Notes under the pieces: model-generated
The model's database searches: none
What the model was told of the DNA's origin: nothing
The model's input: the letters and a program-made list of their open reading frames with translations, nothing else
Source: Oscillospiraceae bacterium
GTDB lineage: Bacteria > Bacillota > Clostridia > Oscillospirales > Ruminococcaceae
DNA: 64,000 nt
Direction of reading: 5' to 3'
NCBI GenBank assembly: GCA_021200775.1
Contig: JAJQGB010000009.1
Span: forward strand, 268,353-332,352
Translations under genes and position numbers: made by a program
Part shown: piece after piece, positions 25,497 to 35,376 of the stretch
Position numbering within the stretch: the stretch's first letter is position 1
How the letters are laid out: every line of letters starts with the position of its first letter

Positions 25497-26447
25497 ATGA
25501 ACGAAATTATAATAAGCATCATAGTTCCTGTATATAATGCTGAAAACAGTATATCTAAGTGTTTGGATAGCCTTGTTAGGCAGACATTAAAGGATATAGA
25601 GATAATAGTTGTAGATGATGGGTCAGTTGATCAGAGCAGTTCTATCTGTGACAGATATTCGGCATCATATAAAAACATCAAGGTGATTCATCAGAATAAT
25701 AGCGGTGTTTCTTCAACACGAAATAAAGGAATAAGTATTTCAAAGGGAGAGTATATTGGATTTGTTGACAGTGATGATACTGTGGATCCATCAATGTTTG
25801 AAAAATTGCTGAAGTCAATACGGCTTTTCAACGCAGAGCTATGCATGTGCGGATATGAAGAAAAAGGGGCGAGTAACGTTTTTTCTTCGAGTTCTCCTTC
25901 AAAAATTGATAGATATGAAACATTAAAATTAATTATTGCTGATGGATGCTATAGAGGATACGTGTGGAATAAACTATTCAGAAGAGACATAATCATAAAA
26001 AATAATATTAAATTCAAAGAAGAATTACATATGTGTGAAGATTTAAGTTTTTGCATAGATTACATACAGCATATTAATTCCGCATGTACTATATCAGAAA
26101 AACTATATTTTTATGGTAACGATGCTCATGGGATCGTAAATGTAGGATTTAATGACAAAAGATGGTCTATAGTTGATGCATACGACTATATAATGAACCT
26201 GGATTTCATAAAGAACAACGACGAGATCTATCGACTTGTGTTGCATAGATATGTAATGCACCTGCTATCTATGTATAATATGCTAAGAAAAAATACTGAT
26301 AAGAGGTACAAGAGAGAATATCAAAATAAAATCAATTATAGAATCAATAAAATTGATAATGGTTTCCTAATGGACAAAAAATATAAGGTAAAATATAAGG
26401 TCCTTTTTATCTATATGAGATATTTCAAAAAGGCGGTTACTAGATGA
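25497..26447 (+). CDS. Glycosyltransferase family 2
   Basis: This 316-residue GT-A enzyme has IISIIVPVYNAENSISKCLDSL, IIVVDDGSVDQSS, NSGVSSTRNKGIS and the DxD-like FVDSDDTVD metal motif. It adds a sugar to the growing repeat on the cytoplasmic face. ATG 25497 follows GGAGAAG. From here to about 33.3 kb the DNA is markedly more AT-rich than the rest, consistent with an exchanged central block of the locus. Confidence 0.9.
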   Translation: MNEIIISIIVPVYNAENSISKCLDSLVRQTLKDIEIIVVDDGSVDQSSSICDRYSASYKNIKVIHQNNSGVSSTRNKGISISKGEYIGFVDSDDTVDPSMFEKLLKSIRLFNAELCMCGYEEKGASNVFSSSSPSKIDRYETLKLIIADGCYRGYVWNKLFRRDIIIKNNIKFKEELHMCEDLSFCIDYIQHINSACTISEKLYFYGNDAHGIVNVGFNDKRWSIVDAYDYIMNLDFIKNNDEIYRLVLHRYVMHLLSMYNMLRKNTDKRYKREYQNKINYRINKIDNGFLMDKKYKVKYKVLFIYMRYFKKAVTR

Positions 26448-27448
26448 CAAGTATAATTATTCCGGCATACAACGCTGAGTCAACAATAGGAAGATGTCTA
26501 GATAGCATTTTAAATAACGTGGCACAAGATAGAATTGGGCAAATAATTATAATTGATGATGGATCTACTGACCAAACGAGTCAGATATGCAAAATATATT
26601 CGAATAGGAGTAAGAAAATAAACTATTTTCGTCAAAATAATAAAGGGGTAAGTGCTGCAAGACAAAATGGCATTTCTAGAGTCACTGAGGAATGGGTTGT
26701 GTTTGTTGATGCAGATGATGAAATTATAGGAGATTTCACCGAAGATATTTCAATTCATAAGGATGCTGACTGGATAATCTTTAGCCAGATATTTAACAAA
26801 ATTGACGCTAAACCATCACGAGAAGAGATGACTTTGGCGATGCTTAATAAAGCATCTTTGGAACTCAATAAAACGCATCTCAATACAGTATGGTCAAAAG
26901 CATATAGGAGAGAAATCATACATAAGAATTCGTTGCATTTTAGCAGTGACATATATCATGGTGAGGATATGCTTTTCAATTTAAACTACATTATGCACTG
27001 CGAGAATATCGTATGTATTGGTAAATCAATTTACCGACTGTATATAACACAAGGGTCGGCTACACATAAGTTTCAGAACGGTGCGATAAAAAATGAACTG
27101 GCATTTAATAAGGAATTAAGCGAACTTAATCTTGGCGGTATAATTGAAGACTATGATGAAATTCAACAGCAAATTGCATTGGATGGGTTGTTTATATGCA
27201 TAGGGCAGTATATATCTCATCCTGATTTTAATGGTGGAATGACCGAGAGAATTAAGGCAATGAAAGAACTTTGCTCGATAAGTCCTTATAAAGATGCCAT
27301 CAAAAAAGCCTCGCAGATTACCACTCCAAAGAAACAATTTATATTAGCTGTACTATTAAATAAGAAATTGTATTGGTTGGTAAATTTGATATTTCGCCTT
27401 AGGCGGTTAAACATACATGCAGTTTCTCATTGCTATTCGGATATTTAA
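26444..27448 (+). CDS. Glycosyltransferase family 2
   Basis: This 334-residue GT2 enzyme shows SIIIPAYNAESTIGRCLDS, IIIDDGSTDQTS, NKGVSAARQNGIS and FVDADDEI. It overlaps the upstream GT2 gene by four bases (ATGA), so they are coupled. Acceptor and donor are unknown. The C-terminal third, with a basic tail, is diverged. Confidence 0.9.
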   Translation: MTSIIIPAYNAESTIGRCLDSILNNVAQDRIGQIIIIDDGSTDQTSQICKIYSNRSKKINYFRQNNKGVSAARQNGISRVTEEWVVFVDADDEIIGDFTEDISIHKDADWIIFSQIFNKIDAKPSREEMTLAMLNKASLELNKTHLNTVWSKAYRREIIHKNSLHFSSDIYHGEDMLFNLNYIMHCENIVCIGKSIYRLYITQGSATHKFQNGAIKNELAFNKELSELNLGGIIEDYDEIQQQIALDGLFICIGQYISHPDFNGGMTERIKAMKELCSISPYKDAIKKASQITTPKKQFILAVLLNKKLYWLVNLIFRLRRLNIHAVSHCYSDI

Positions 27449-27463
27449 TAGGGAGGACTACTG

Positions 27464-28579
27464 GTGAAAAAAATAGGAATTATTACATTCCACGCTTCAA
27501 AAAATTGCGGATCAATGCTTCAAGCATATGCACTGCAACAAGTATTAAACTCACTTGGATGTGAATCTGAAATAATAGATTACTCTGGAAAAGAACAACG
27601 TAGAATGTATTCTATAATGAGCTTTCCACATTCTCTTAAGGAATTGTTGCGAAACATCTATAATATTCCATTTATAGGAATAATACAAAAACATTATGCC
27701 GATTATGAAGCGTTTAGATATCAATTCTTAAGCGTTTCAAAAGCTACATATGATGACTCAAGTGAATTGTCCGAAGAGGCTCTTGGATATGATATATATA
27801 TTACTGGAAGTGATCAGGTCTGGAATATAAAGGCGCAAGATTTCGATGACAGCTATTTTCTTCCATTTGTGAAAAAATCTAAGAAATACGCTTATGCTGT
27901 TAGTTTGGGTGCCACAAATATAACAAAGGTATCGAATGCTTATAAATATAAAGACTACATAAATTCTTTCAACGGTGTTTCGGTAAGGGAAAACAATGCT
28001 AAGAAATGGATTTCAAAACTATACAGTGGAAATGTTGAAATATGCGCTGATCCAACTCTATTGTTGAATGAACAGGAATGGGAATCTGTCATTGGTGAAC
28101 GTGAGGTAGAGGGAGATTACATATTTTGGTATACCATGATATATCGAGATGATATAAGAGATATAGTTGTGCAGATGGGAAAATCGTTGAACATGCCTAT
28201 ATATGTCATTGATCCAAAAGAATGGTCTCGTAGAGGATTATTTCTTCACGGAATTAAACTTGCGAAGAATGGAGGACCCTCATCTTACTTATCGATGGTC
28301 AAATACGCAAAAATCGTTATAACGTCGTCTTTTCATGGAACAGTATTTTGTGATATTTTTAGGAAGAATTTTTGGTACATTAATATACATAATTCTCATA
28401 CTGAAGATGATCGAGCTATTTTTTTGCTAAGGCAGCTGGGATTGAGCGAACGATATGTTACAAAAGATGATATTCTAAAGAAAGATGTCATGTGCGATCC
28501 CACTTACGACAATTCTTCAGAAATGGATGCAACAAAGAAAAAATCGTTAGAATTTTTACAAAAGTGCATTAATGATTAG
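27464..28579 (+). CDS. Polysaccharide pyruvyl transferase family protein
   Basis: This 371-residue protein starts at GTG 27464 behind GGGAGG and matches the CsaB/WcaK family: IGIITFHASKNCGSMLQAYALQ, YITGSDQVWN, YAVSLGA, and SSFHGTVFCDIF with the C-terminal active-site His. It would add a pyruvate ketal from phosphoenolpyruvate to a sugar of the polysaccharide, giving negative charge. Confidence 0.88.
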   Translation: MKKIGIITFHASKNCGSMLQAYALQQVLNSLGCESEIIDYSGKEQRRMYSIMSFPHSLKELLRNIYNIPFIGIIQKHYADYEAFRYQFLSVSKATYDDSSELSEEALGYDIYITGSDQVWNIKAQDFDDSYFLPFVKKSKKYAYAVSLGATNITKVSNAYKYKDYINSFNGVSVRENNAKKWISKLYSGNVEICADPTLLLNEQEWESVIGEREVEGDYIFWYTMIYRDDIRDIVVQMGKSLNMPIYVIDPKEWSRRGLFLHGIKLAKNGGPSSYLSMVKYAKIVITSSFHGTVFCDIFRKNFWYINIHNSHTEDDRAIFLLRQLGLSERYVTKDDILKKDVMCDPTYDNSSEMDATKKKSLEFLQKCIND

Positions 28580-28591
28580 AAAGGAACTATA

Positions 28592-29776
28592 ATGTTATTG
28601 ATTGACCGAAGCTATTTTAAATACTTTTTACTATTTATTCCATATCTGCTATCAGCAGTCATTTACACACAATTAAGTGATGCGTTTGCTAATATTCTTC
28701 TGTTAGGCAAGCTAATCTCTTTTGTGATTGTCGCTTTTTTGTATTTAAAGAAAGGAACCATTACCTCGTTAGATGTAGCAGTGTTTCTTTATTGCGTATG
28801 GTGGTTTGCATCGGTGATAATAAATAGAGGGTCTATTTTAGAATATGTAAAAGAGGTAGTCACTATATTATTCTATCTTTTTATAATAGAGGAATCTTTC
28901 TTTTCTAATAACAACAAGTACGCAATTAAATCATTATCTTTGATAGTTGGGTTTGAGCTATTTGTCAACTTTGTTTTGCTCATAATTTTCCCAGAAGGAC
29001 TTTGGAGCACTACTTCAAATTATGATGATGTTGCAAGGTATAATTTTTTAGGCTTAGATAATCAAGTAACGCCGATACTTTTACTGGGAGTGTTACTGCT
29101 GGGCATGGGTTTTGTTTTGAATGAGTGTCGCATTACCTTAAATGAAGTTTTTTCTGGAATAATTATATTGGGGAATGTAGTGTTAATGCAGTCTGGGACG
29201 GCTATAACGGCAATGATTGTAGTTATAGCAGTTCTTTTATTGGCTACTAGATTCAAAAAAGTCTTCAATGTTAAAATAGCGATATACATTGCAGGAGCAG
29301 TATTAGTTGGAATCGTTGTTTTTAGAATTCAAAATATATTTGCTTTTTTCATAGAAGGCGTGTTGGAAAAGGACTTATCTCTTACAAATCGTGTAACTAT
29401 ATGGGATAGAGCGTTTGAAATGATTGCGGCAAAACCTATAGTTGGATATGGGATTGGAACATTAGATACGGTTGTCGTTGATCGAAATGCACACAACTTC
29501 TTCTTACAGATAATTCTTCAATCTGGTGTTGTAGGGCTAACACTGTATTTGAATATTTTTAGAGTTGTACTAAAAAAGATGTTTGCAAATATGTCGAATT
29601 TGTATATAGTAGTTGCCGGAAGTATTATAGTTGGATACATCGTTTGTTGTATAACAGAGGTTTACGCACAAGGATGGCTCATGCTAATATTGTCAATCGC
29701 TTATAGTGCGTATTCATTTGACATGCTACCTTATGGCTTGGGCGTTGGTGCAAATAGTGGGAAGACCAGCGATTAG
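28592..29776 (+). CDS. Wzy-type polysaccharide polymerase / O-antigen ligase family
   Basis: This 394-residue membrane protein has about eleven hydrophobic segments and a long external loop holding RVTIWDRAFEMIAAKPIVGYG and DRNAHNFFLQIILQSGVVGL, the Wzy_C signature. It polymerises lipid-linked repeat units on the outer face of the membrane. With the downstream flippase it marks a Wzx/Wzy-dependent pathway. Confidence 0.88.
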   Translation: MLLIDRSYFKYFLLFIPYLLSAVIYTQLSDAFANILLLGKLISFVIVAFLYLKKGTITSLDVAVFLYCVWWFASVIINRGSILEYVKEVVTILFYLFIIEESFFSNNNKYAIKSLSLIVGFELFVNFVLLIIFPEGLWSTTSNYDDVARYNFLGLDNQVTPILLLGVLLLGMGFVLNECRITLNEVFSGIIILGNVVLMQSGTAITAMIVVIAVLLLATRFKKVFNVKIAIYIAGAVLVGIVVFRIQNIFAFFIEGVLEKDLSLTNRVTIWDRAFEMIAAKPIVGYGIGTLDTVVVDRNAHNFFLQIILQSGVVGLTLYLNIFRVVLKKMFANMSNLYIVVAGSIIVGYIVCCITEVYAQGWLMLILSIAYSAYSFDMLPYGLGVGANSGKTSD

Positions 29777-29807
29777 TGTTATATAATGAGATTTGGAGGA
29801 AATTATC

Positions 29808-30781
29808 TTGGATTCAGAACTTATAAGTGTAATTATACCTACATACAATGCGGCAGATACTATAAGCCAATGCATCGACAGCGTCATAACTCAATCGTAT
29901 TGTAATATGGAAATCATTGTTGTAGACGATGGTTCTGAAGATGGAACTGGCGCAATTGTACAAGAGTATTGCAATAAACACGATAATCTTATTTTAGTCA
30001 AGCAAAACAACCAGGGTGCTGGACCTGCACGAAATATGGGACTACAGGTGGCATCCGGAAAATATGTACAATTTGTTGACAGCGATGATATTTTGATGCC
30101 TAATGCTACGCAGATATTGTATAATGCAATAAATGAAGCTCAATCAGATTTGGTTATCTGTGGGGCTGAAAATTCCGGTGGCGGGGGAAAGATCACGACG
30201 ATTACGACGTCATTACTAGGTAAGCAACAAATTACATCATATTTCGATACAATGCTTTCTAATGGATCTTTTGTGCCTTTGTGGAATAAACTCTATAAAA
30301 GAGAAATTTGCAATAATCTTGTGTTTGAAAACATAAAGGTAGGGGAGGATTTGTTGTTTAATATCGAATACGTTGATAGGTGCAGTTCGTTGAAAATAAT
30401 TCCTGATATACTTTACCAAAGGAAAATATCGGATGGCTCTGTGTCGGGAAAGTACCATGATACGTATATGGAAGATGTGCTTTTAACTTACAAAAGAGCA
30501 GAATTGTTCCTGGTGAGGGGGGGTACTCTGATTCTAAGAAAGTGTTGCAAAAAACAGCGTGGAAAAAGTTTAGTTATGGGGTGTATATGTTATTTTCATG
30601 CTCAGATAAGTCATGGATGATTTGCTGGAATACGTTAAAAAAGTGGTATCAGAGTGAGTTGTATGAAAGTGGAAAAAACTATCCTACAATGAGGATGTCT
30701 GATATGCTGATAAAATCGCAAAAATATATTTACATCTGGATTTACTATATGGTGTGTAGAATTAAGAAAAAATTAATGTAG
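29808..30781 (+). pseudogene. Glycosyltransferase family 2 interrupted at a G7 tract (predicted phase-variable, off)
   Basis: The TTG start at 29808 (GGAGG upstream) gives ELISVIIPTYNAADTISQ, IIVVDDGSEDGTG and FVDSDDILMP, a normal GT2 N-terminus. At 30517-30523 the G7TAC tract throws the frame; translation at G7 stops at 30620. The true C-terminus follows in the next frame (VLQKTAWKKFSYGVYM to KKKLM). With eight G the join reads V-R-G-G-Y-S-D-S-K-K and the protein is about 324 residues, the usual GT2 size. A minus-one ribosomal shift on the G run would give the same product. Confidence 0.85.
30517..30526 (+). repeat. G7TAC tract breaking the GT2 gene
   Basis: GGGGGGGTAC is the exact point where the two halves of the GT2 reading frame part. 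One extra G joins them. Confidence 0.88.
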
Positions 30782-30877
30782 TTTTAGTTATTATGGAAAT
30801 ACAATTTGCAACTGATATGAGATAGTGTTAGCACTTAAGATGGTGTTGTAACATTTGATGTTTTGAGGTGAATCGGT

Positions 30878-32347
30878 GTGGGATCTATAAAGAAAAATTT
30901 TACATATAATATTATTTATCAGGCGCTCGTGGTCCTGCTTCCTCTTATTACGGCTCCGTATATTTCCAGAACTTTAGGTTCGACATCGGTAGGTGTTTAT
31001 TCCTATACATATTCGATTGCACAGTATTTTCTAATCTTTGCTATGCTTGGAATTAGCAATCATGGTAATAGAAGCATTGCGGCTGTTAGGGATGATATAG
31101 AGGCAAGGAGCAAGAAATTTTGGTCAATATATGCCATTCAGTTTACCACTTTTAGCATTGCTATTTTATTGTACATTTTATATGTTGTTTTTATAGCTTC
31201 TGATAATAAAATTATTGCTCTTCTTCAATTGCTATATGTTTCATCAGGCTTATTCGATATAAGCTGGTTGTTCTTCGGACTTGAACAATTTAAAATAACG
31301 GTAACAAGAAATATTGTAATAAAGATTAGCACGGTTATCTGTATGTTTATCTTTGTACACCAACCTAGTGATCTTTGGAAGTACACATTGATTATGGCTT
31401 TAGGGACTTTCATCAGCCAATCATATCTTTGGTTCTATGTTCGTAAGAAGGTAAAATTTGTAAGAATATCTTTTTCTGATGTTAAGCCTAATATAAAGCC
31501 TATTCTTATTTTATTCGTTCCTGTCATTGCTTATAGTATCTATAAGGTTATGGACAAAGTCATGCTCGGTAACATGAGCGACTATGATCAGGTTGGTTAC
31601 TATCAAAGTGCTGAAAAAATTATAAATATTCCCACGGGCGTGATAACTGCATTGGGAACAGTAATGCTTCCGAGAATGTCTAATTTAATTGCAACTGGAA
31701 ATACGAGTAAAAGCAATCAATACATTAGAGTATCTTTCAAATTAGTTACTATTATTGGGGCGGCAATCGCTTTTGGACTTATCGGTGTAACCAATATACT
31801 TACACCAGTTTACTTTGGTTCGGATTTTTTACCAACGGCTCCACTGATAACTTTATTATCAATAACGGTGTTTTTCATGGCATGGGCGAATGTCATTCGT
31901 ACACAGTATCTGATTCCATATAATATGGACAAGGTTTATCTTGCATCGACTATAACTGGAGCAGTTCTTAATTTGATAATCAATGCTCTCTTAATTCCAC
32001 AGTATCAGGCTGTTGGTGCAGCAATTGGAACCATAGTTGCAGAATTCAGCGTGATGTTTGTTCAAGTGGTTGCTGTTAGGAAGAAGCTCCCTGTTGGGAA
32101 GTATTTCGTTTCTGTAATACCTGTTATGGTAATCGGTCTTGTTATGACTGTGGTTGTCCGCATTATTGGCAATCAAATGAGTGTTAGTATTTTGACACTG
32201 GTTGTGCAGATCGGAGTTGGGGCTATAGTTTACCTTTCATTGCTTGCGTTGTATTTGTATTTGTCAAAAGATGAAATGTGGAACTATTTAATGAACATAA
32301 TAGCGGATTTTTGGCGTAAGTTAAAAAAACACACAAAGGAAAATTAG
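30878..32347 (+). CDS. Wzx-type flippase (polysaccharide transport protein)
   Basis: This 489-residue protein starts at GTG 30878 behind GAGGTG and has about fourteen hydrophobic helices. The N-terminal NFTYNIIYQALVVLLPLITAPYISR is typical of the MATE/MVF-like polysaccharide exporters, as is GYYQSAEKI in the middle. It flips the undecaprenyl-linked repeat to the outer leaflet for the Wzy polymerase. Confidence 0.92.
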   Translation: MGSIKKNFTYNIIYQALVVLLPLITAPYISRTLGSTSVGVYSYTYSIAQYFLIFAMLGISNHGNRSIAAVRDDIEARSKKFWSIYAIQFTTFSIAILLYILYVVFIASDNKIIALLQLLYVSSGLFDISWLFFGLEQFKITVTRNIVIKISTVICMFIFVHQPSDLWKYTLIMALGTFISQSYLWFYVRKKVKFVRISFSDVKPNIKPILILFVPVIAYSIYKVMDKVMLGNMSDYDQVGYYQSAEKIINIPTGVITALGTVMLPRMSNLIATGNTSKSNQYIRVSFKLVTIIGAAIAFGLIGVTNILTPVYFGSDFLPTAPLITLLSITVFFMAWANVIRTQYLIPYNMDKVYLASTITGAVLNLIINALLIPQYQAVGAAIGTIVAEFSVMFVQVVAVRKKLPVGKYFVSVIPVMVIGLVMTVVVRIIGNQMSVSILTLVVQIGVGAIVYLSLLALYLYLSKDEMWNYLMNIIADFWRKLKKHTKEN

Positions 32348-32349
32348 TG

Positions 32350-33341
32350 ATGAAAAACAAATTGTTGTCTATGAGTGATTCTAGTTGTTTGCGTGGGGGG
32401 GTACACTGTTAATCTTTTTCCATCATGTCGTGCAGTTCCTGCCATCAGAGATTAACATTAGAGGTTTTGGGCATTTAGGAGTTGCATTATTTTTCTTCCT
32501 TTCTGGGTATGGGCTACAAGAGAAAGTCCGTGAGAATGAGGCTTATTTAAAAGGCTTTTTAAAAAAGCGTATTGTGAAATTATATATTCCGTACTTAGTT
32601 GCAACTTTCGTATATATTATTATACGTCTTGTTTTTGGAATAATGTATACTATAAAGGAAATTCTGATATCCTTGGGCGGATTTTATACTATTGTTAATT
32701 TTTCATGGTACATTTTCTTACAACTTGTACTGTACTTAGTGTTTTGGTTCATTTACAAAAAATGCGACGATAATCAAAGGAGGATAAAAGCACTTACTGT
32801 TGTTATACTACTTATAATGGGAGTTTGCGTAGTATTACATTTACCATCGTATTATTATGTTTCATTATTCGCATTTCCTCTTGGTGTGATTGTCTCGGAA
32901 TATCAGCAGTCTATCATAAAAATTACACAAGGTGGTATGGGAATTATCTTTATTACACTCTCTACCATAGTCTGTGTTTTATGTTTCAGTGGAATGGCTG
33001 CTTCAGTATGCACTTGTATCTTCCAATCCAATAATGGTCTCCTAAAGGTTGTGGAACGAGGAGAAATGATTTTGTGTGATATATCATTTACTATAATCAT
33101 TGTTCTAGTGTGTTCACGCATTGAGCTAAAATCAAAGTTTTTTACTCAATTAGGAATGATATCGTATGAGATATACTTGTTCCAGGGATTATTCATTAAG
33201 CTCTTTTCAGAAACTATTTCATTGAACAATAATTTTGTGTTTACAATTTCAGTGTCAATTTGTGTAATTATAACTTCTATAGTATTAAACAAGTTAAACG
33301 GTAGACTTGTCCATAAATGCTTGAATTATGAGCCTTATTAG
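32350..33341 (+). pseudogene. Acyltransferase family 3 gene interrupted at a G7 tract (predicted phase-variable, off)
   Basis: ATG 32350 lies three bases after the flippase stop and gives a 20-codon frame ending SSCLRGGVHC. The main frame joins directly after the G7TAC tract as TLLIFFHHVVQFLP, and continues with about ten membrane spans and FFFLSGYGLQ. With eight G the N-terminus becomes SCLRGGGTLLIFFHHV, which restores the conserved L-R-G-x8-HH start of this family in a 330-residue protein. The flippase stop region supplies the ribosome binding site AAAGGAAA. Confidence 0.88.
32395..32404 (+). repeat. G7TAC tract breaking the first acyltransferase of the pair
   Basis: GGGGGGGTAC lies 15 codons into the gene, within the conserved LRG block. 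The G7 state ends translation after 20 codons. Confidence 0.88.
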
Positions 33342-33507
33342 AAGTTTATCTGAATGTATTTGATACATTTTCAGATTATATACTTGAAGTTAGAGAACTT
33401 ACTTGAGGCGAGGCAACTAATACAGGTTTTGATTCCTCAGCAATGGCGCATGCTGTTGGTCTAACTTTTTTGGGAGCACGTCAACAACGATGGAGAGATA
33501 CTTAAAA

Positions 33508-34583
33508 ATGCTTACAGAATCTTTGAGGGGATACAATCATAATCTGAATTCCCCTTACGGCGAATCAAATTCAACTATCAGTCATCGCCTGGTATGGCTC
33601 GATGTACTTAAAGGGATAGGAATCATCCTAGTTGTACTTGGACATGTATATAAGAATGCTGTATTCTACAATTTTGTATATGCTTTCCATATGCCGCTAT
33701 TCTTCTTTGCTGCGGGATGGCTATATAAAGAAAAACCAATCCTGTCGTACATAAAGCATAGATTCTATACCGTGATGGTTCCTTATTTCTCTTTTGGCGC
33801 AGTCACACTGATATACTGGCAACTTATAGAACAGCGTTTTCGGTCATCCGATATGTCTTTTTTACAAGCAGTAGTAGGAATATTACGTGGTGAGTTTGCC
33901 ACTTTGGACTTCAATGTCCATCTGTGGTTCCTGCCGTGTTTCTTTTTGACTGTGGTAATCTACAATATTCTCCGAAATTTAGTAGGAAAGAAACGGACCT
34001 ATGTTATAGTTGTCTTTTTGTCGGTTGTATATTTGATAGATGCATATACCCAGGTGGGATTGCCATCTCTTTTGTGGGGACTGGATTGTGTTTTCAAATA
34101 CATAGCGTTTTATGCATTAGGAAACTGGATGAGCGAAAAAGAAGTCGAGGCAAGGGTCGAATCAGGAAACAAGACACGATTGGTTGCAATTGCTACAGCT
34201 TTATTAGTGATAGTATTTGTGCTTGCACTCTTTAATTTGACGGGCGGCATCTTATGGTTTGTCACAGGTACGATTGGGACGATGGCAGTTGCGCTGTATT
34301 CGATACTTATCAGTGGGGGGGTACTATCGTAAGTGGCATAATATCTTTTCTTGGACGTATTTCACTTATTGTTCTTTGCGTACACGGTCCTGTGTACCGT
34401 GTTATAAGTAAGATTCTATCGGTGGTGCTTAGAAGCGAAACAGATGTAGTGAGAAGTAATATCGTTATTGCTGTGATTATCTCAGTTATTACCTTAGCGA
34501 TATGCGCAGTATTATATGTTGTGATTGACAGAATTTTGTCATGGATGATTGGGAAACCGATAAGAAGAGATAATAAGGCATAG
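33508..34583 (+). pseudogene. COG3594-like acyltransferase interrupted at a G7 tract (predicted phase-variable, off)
   Basis: The N-terminal 275 residues are a normal acyltransferase: RLVWLDVLKGIGIILVVLGHV, AFHMPLFFFAAGWLY, and several membrane spans. At the G7TAC tract (34315-34321) the G7 frame ends GGVLS at 34332, while the next frame continues as TIVSGIISFLGRISLIVLCVHGP, the usual C-terminal spans. Eight G would join them as ILISGGGTIVSG and give about 358 residues. ATG 33508 (GGAGAG upstream) is preferred; 33490 is also open. Confidence 0.86.
34315..34324 (+). repeat. G7TAC tract breaking the second acyltransferase
   Basis: GGGGGGGTAC lies at the point where the two coding frames part. 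Flanking ACTTA (left) and TAAGT (right) are complementary but at uneven distances. Confidence 0.86.
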
Positions 34584-34626
34584 AAATCATTATAAGAAAA
34601 TCAATGAGGGAGAACCGAAAACAGTT

Positions 34627-35328
34627 ATGAAACCAACGACACTATTCATCAGGCGGTCGGCATCGGCAGCCGATTCGGAGCAGGAATTAAACAGTTAAAG
34701 CCCGTGGGCATGAACAATGAAATCATCATGGATTTTTCTATCCACGATGCGATCAAAGCAGGGCTCAATAAGATTGTATTTGTCATCCGTCCCGATATCG
34801 AATCAGATTTTAAAGAACGCAATCGCTATGGCTGGCTTCATTCTGAAGAACACGCTGTCCGATCATGGCGGCGTGACCAGAGGCGTCTGTAAGGTGGCTG
34901 AGGGGCATACGCATGTGATTGATGTTGTGGAAACGAGTAATATAGTGAAAACTGTGAATATGGACACAGGAGAAATCGGCGCGGAAGCTGACGGTGTGGT
35001 ACTCGATCCGGAAAGCTATGTGTCTATGAATTTCTGGGGCTTCCCAGCTGCTACTGGTTTTGATCCCAGGTACATGAGTGTACTTGAAGATGGCTTCTCG
35101 GAATTCTTCAAAACTACAGTTCCGGTCAATCCTATGAAAGCAGAGTATCTGCTGCCGATCCACATTGGCGGTCTTCTTCGGGATGGAAAAGTCACTGTGA
35201 AAGTCATGGAGACGAATGACAAGTGGTTTGGCGTTACCTACCAGGAAGACAAGACTGCAGTAGTAGAGAGCATAAGAAATCTGATAGAAGCTGGTGTGTA
35301 CGTAGAGGATTTGTATAGTGATCTGTGA
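34627..35328 (+). pseudogene. Decayed sugar-phosphate nucleotidyltransferase
   Basis: The frame begins MKPTTLF and shifts within ten codons. The nucleotide-binding block AVGIGSRFGAGIKQLKPVG is present in another frame, as is EIIMDFSIHDAIKAG. About 100 residues that should carry the substrate site are missing near 34817, where the frame changes again to IAMAGFILKNTLSDHGG. The end (GVYVEDLYSDL) is intact. At least two frameshifts and an internal deletion make it non-functional. It probably once made a nucleotide-sugar for the locus. Confidence 0.85.
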
Positions 35329-35376
35329 TTAACAAGACGCTTAGTGAATATACGGAAAGGGAGTCTGCGATTACAA

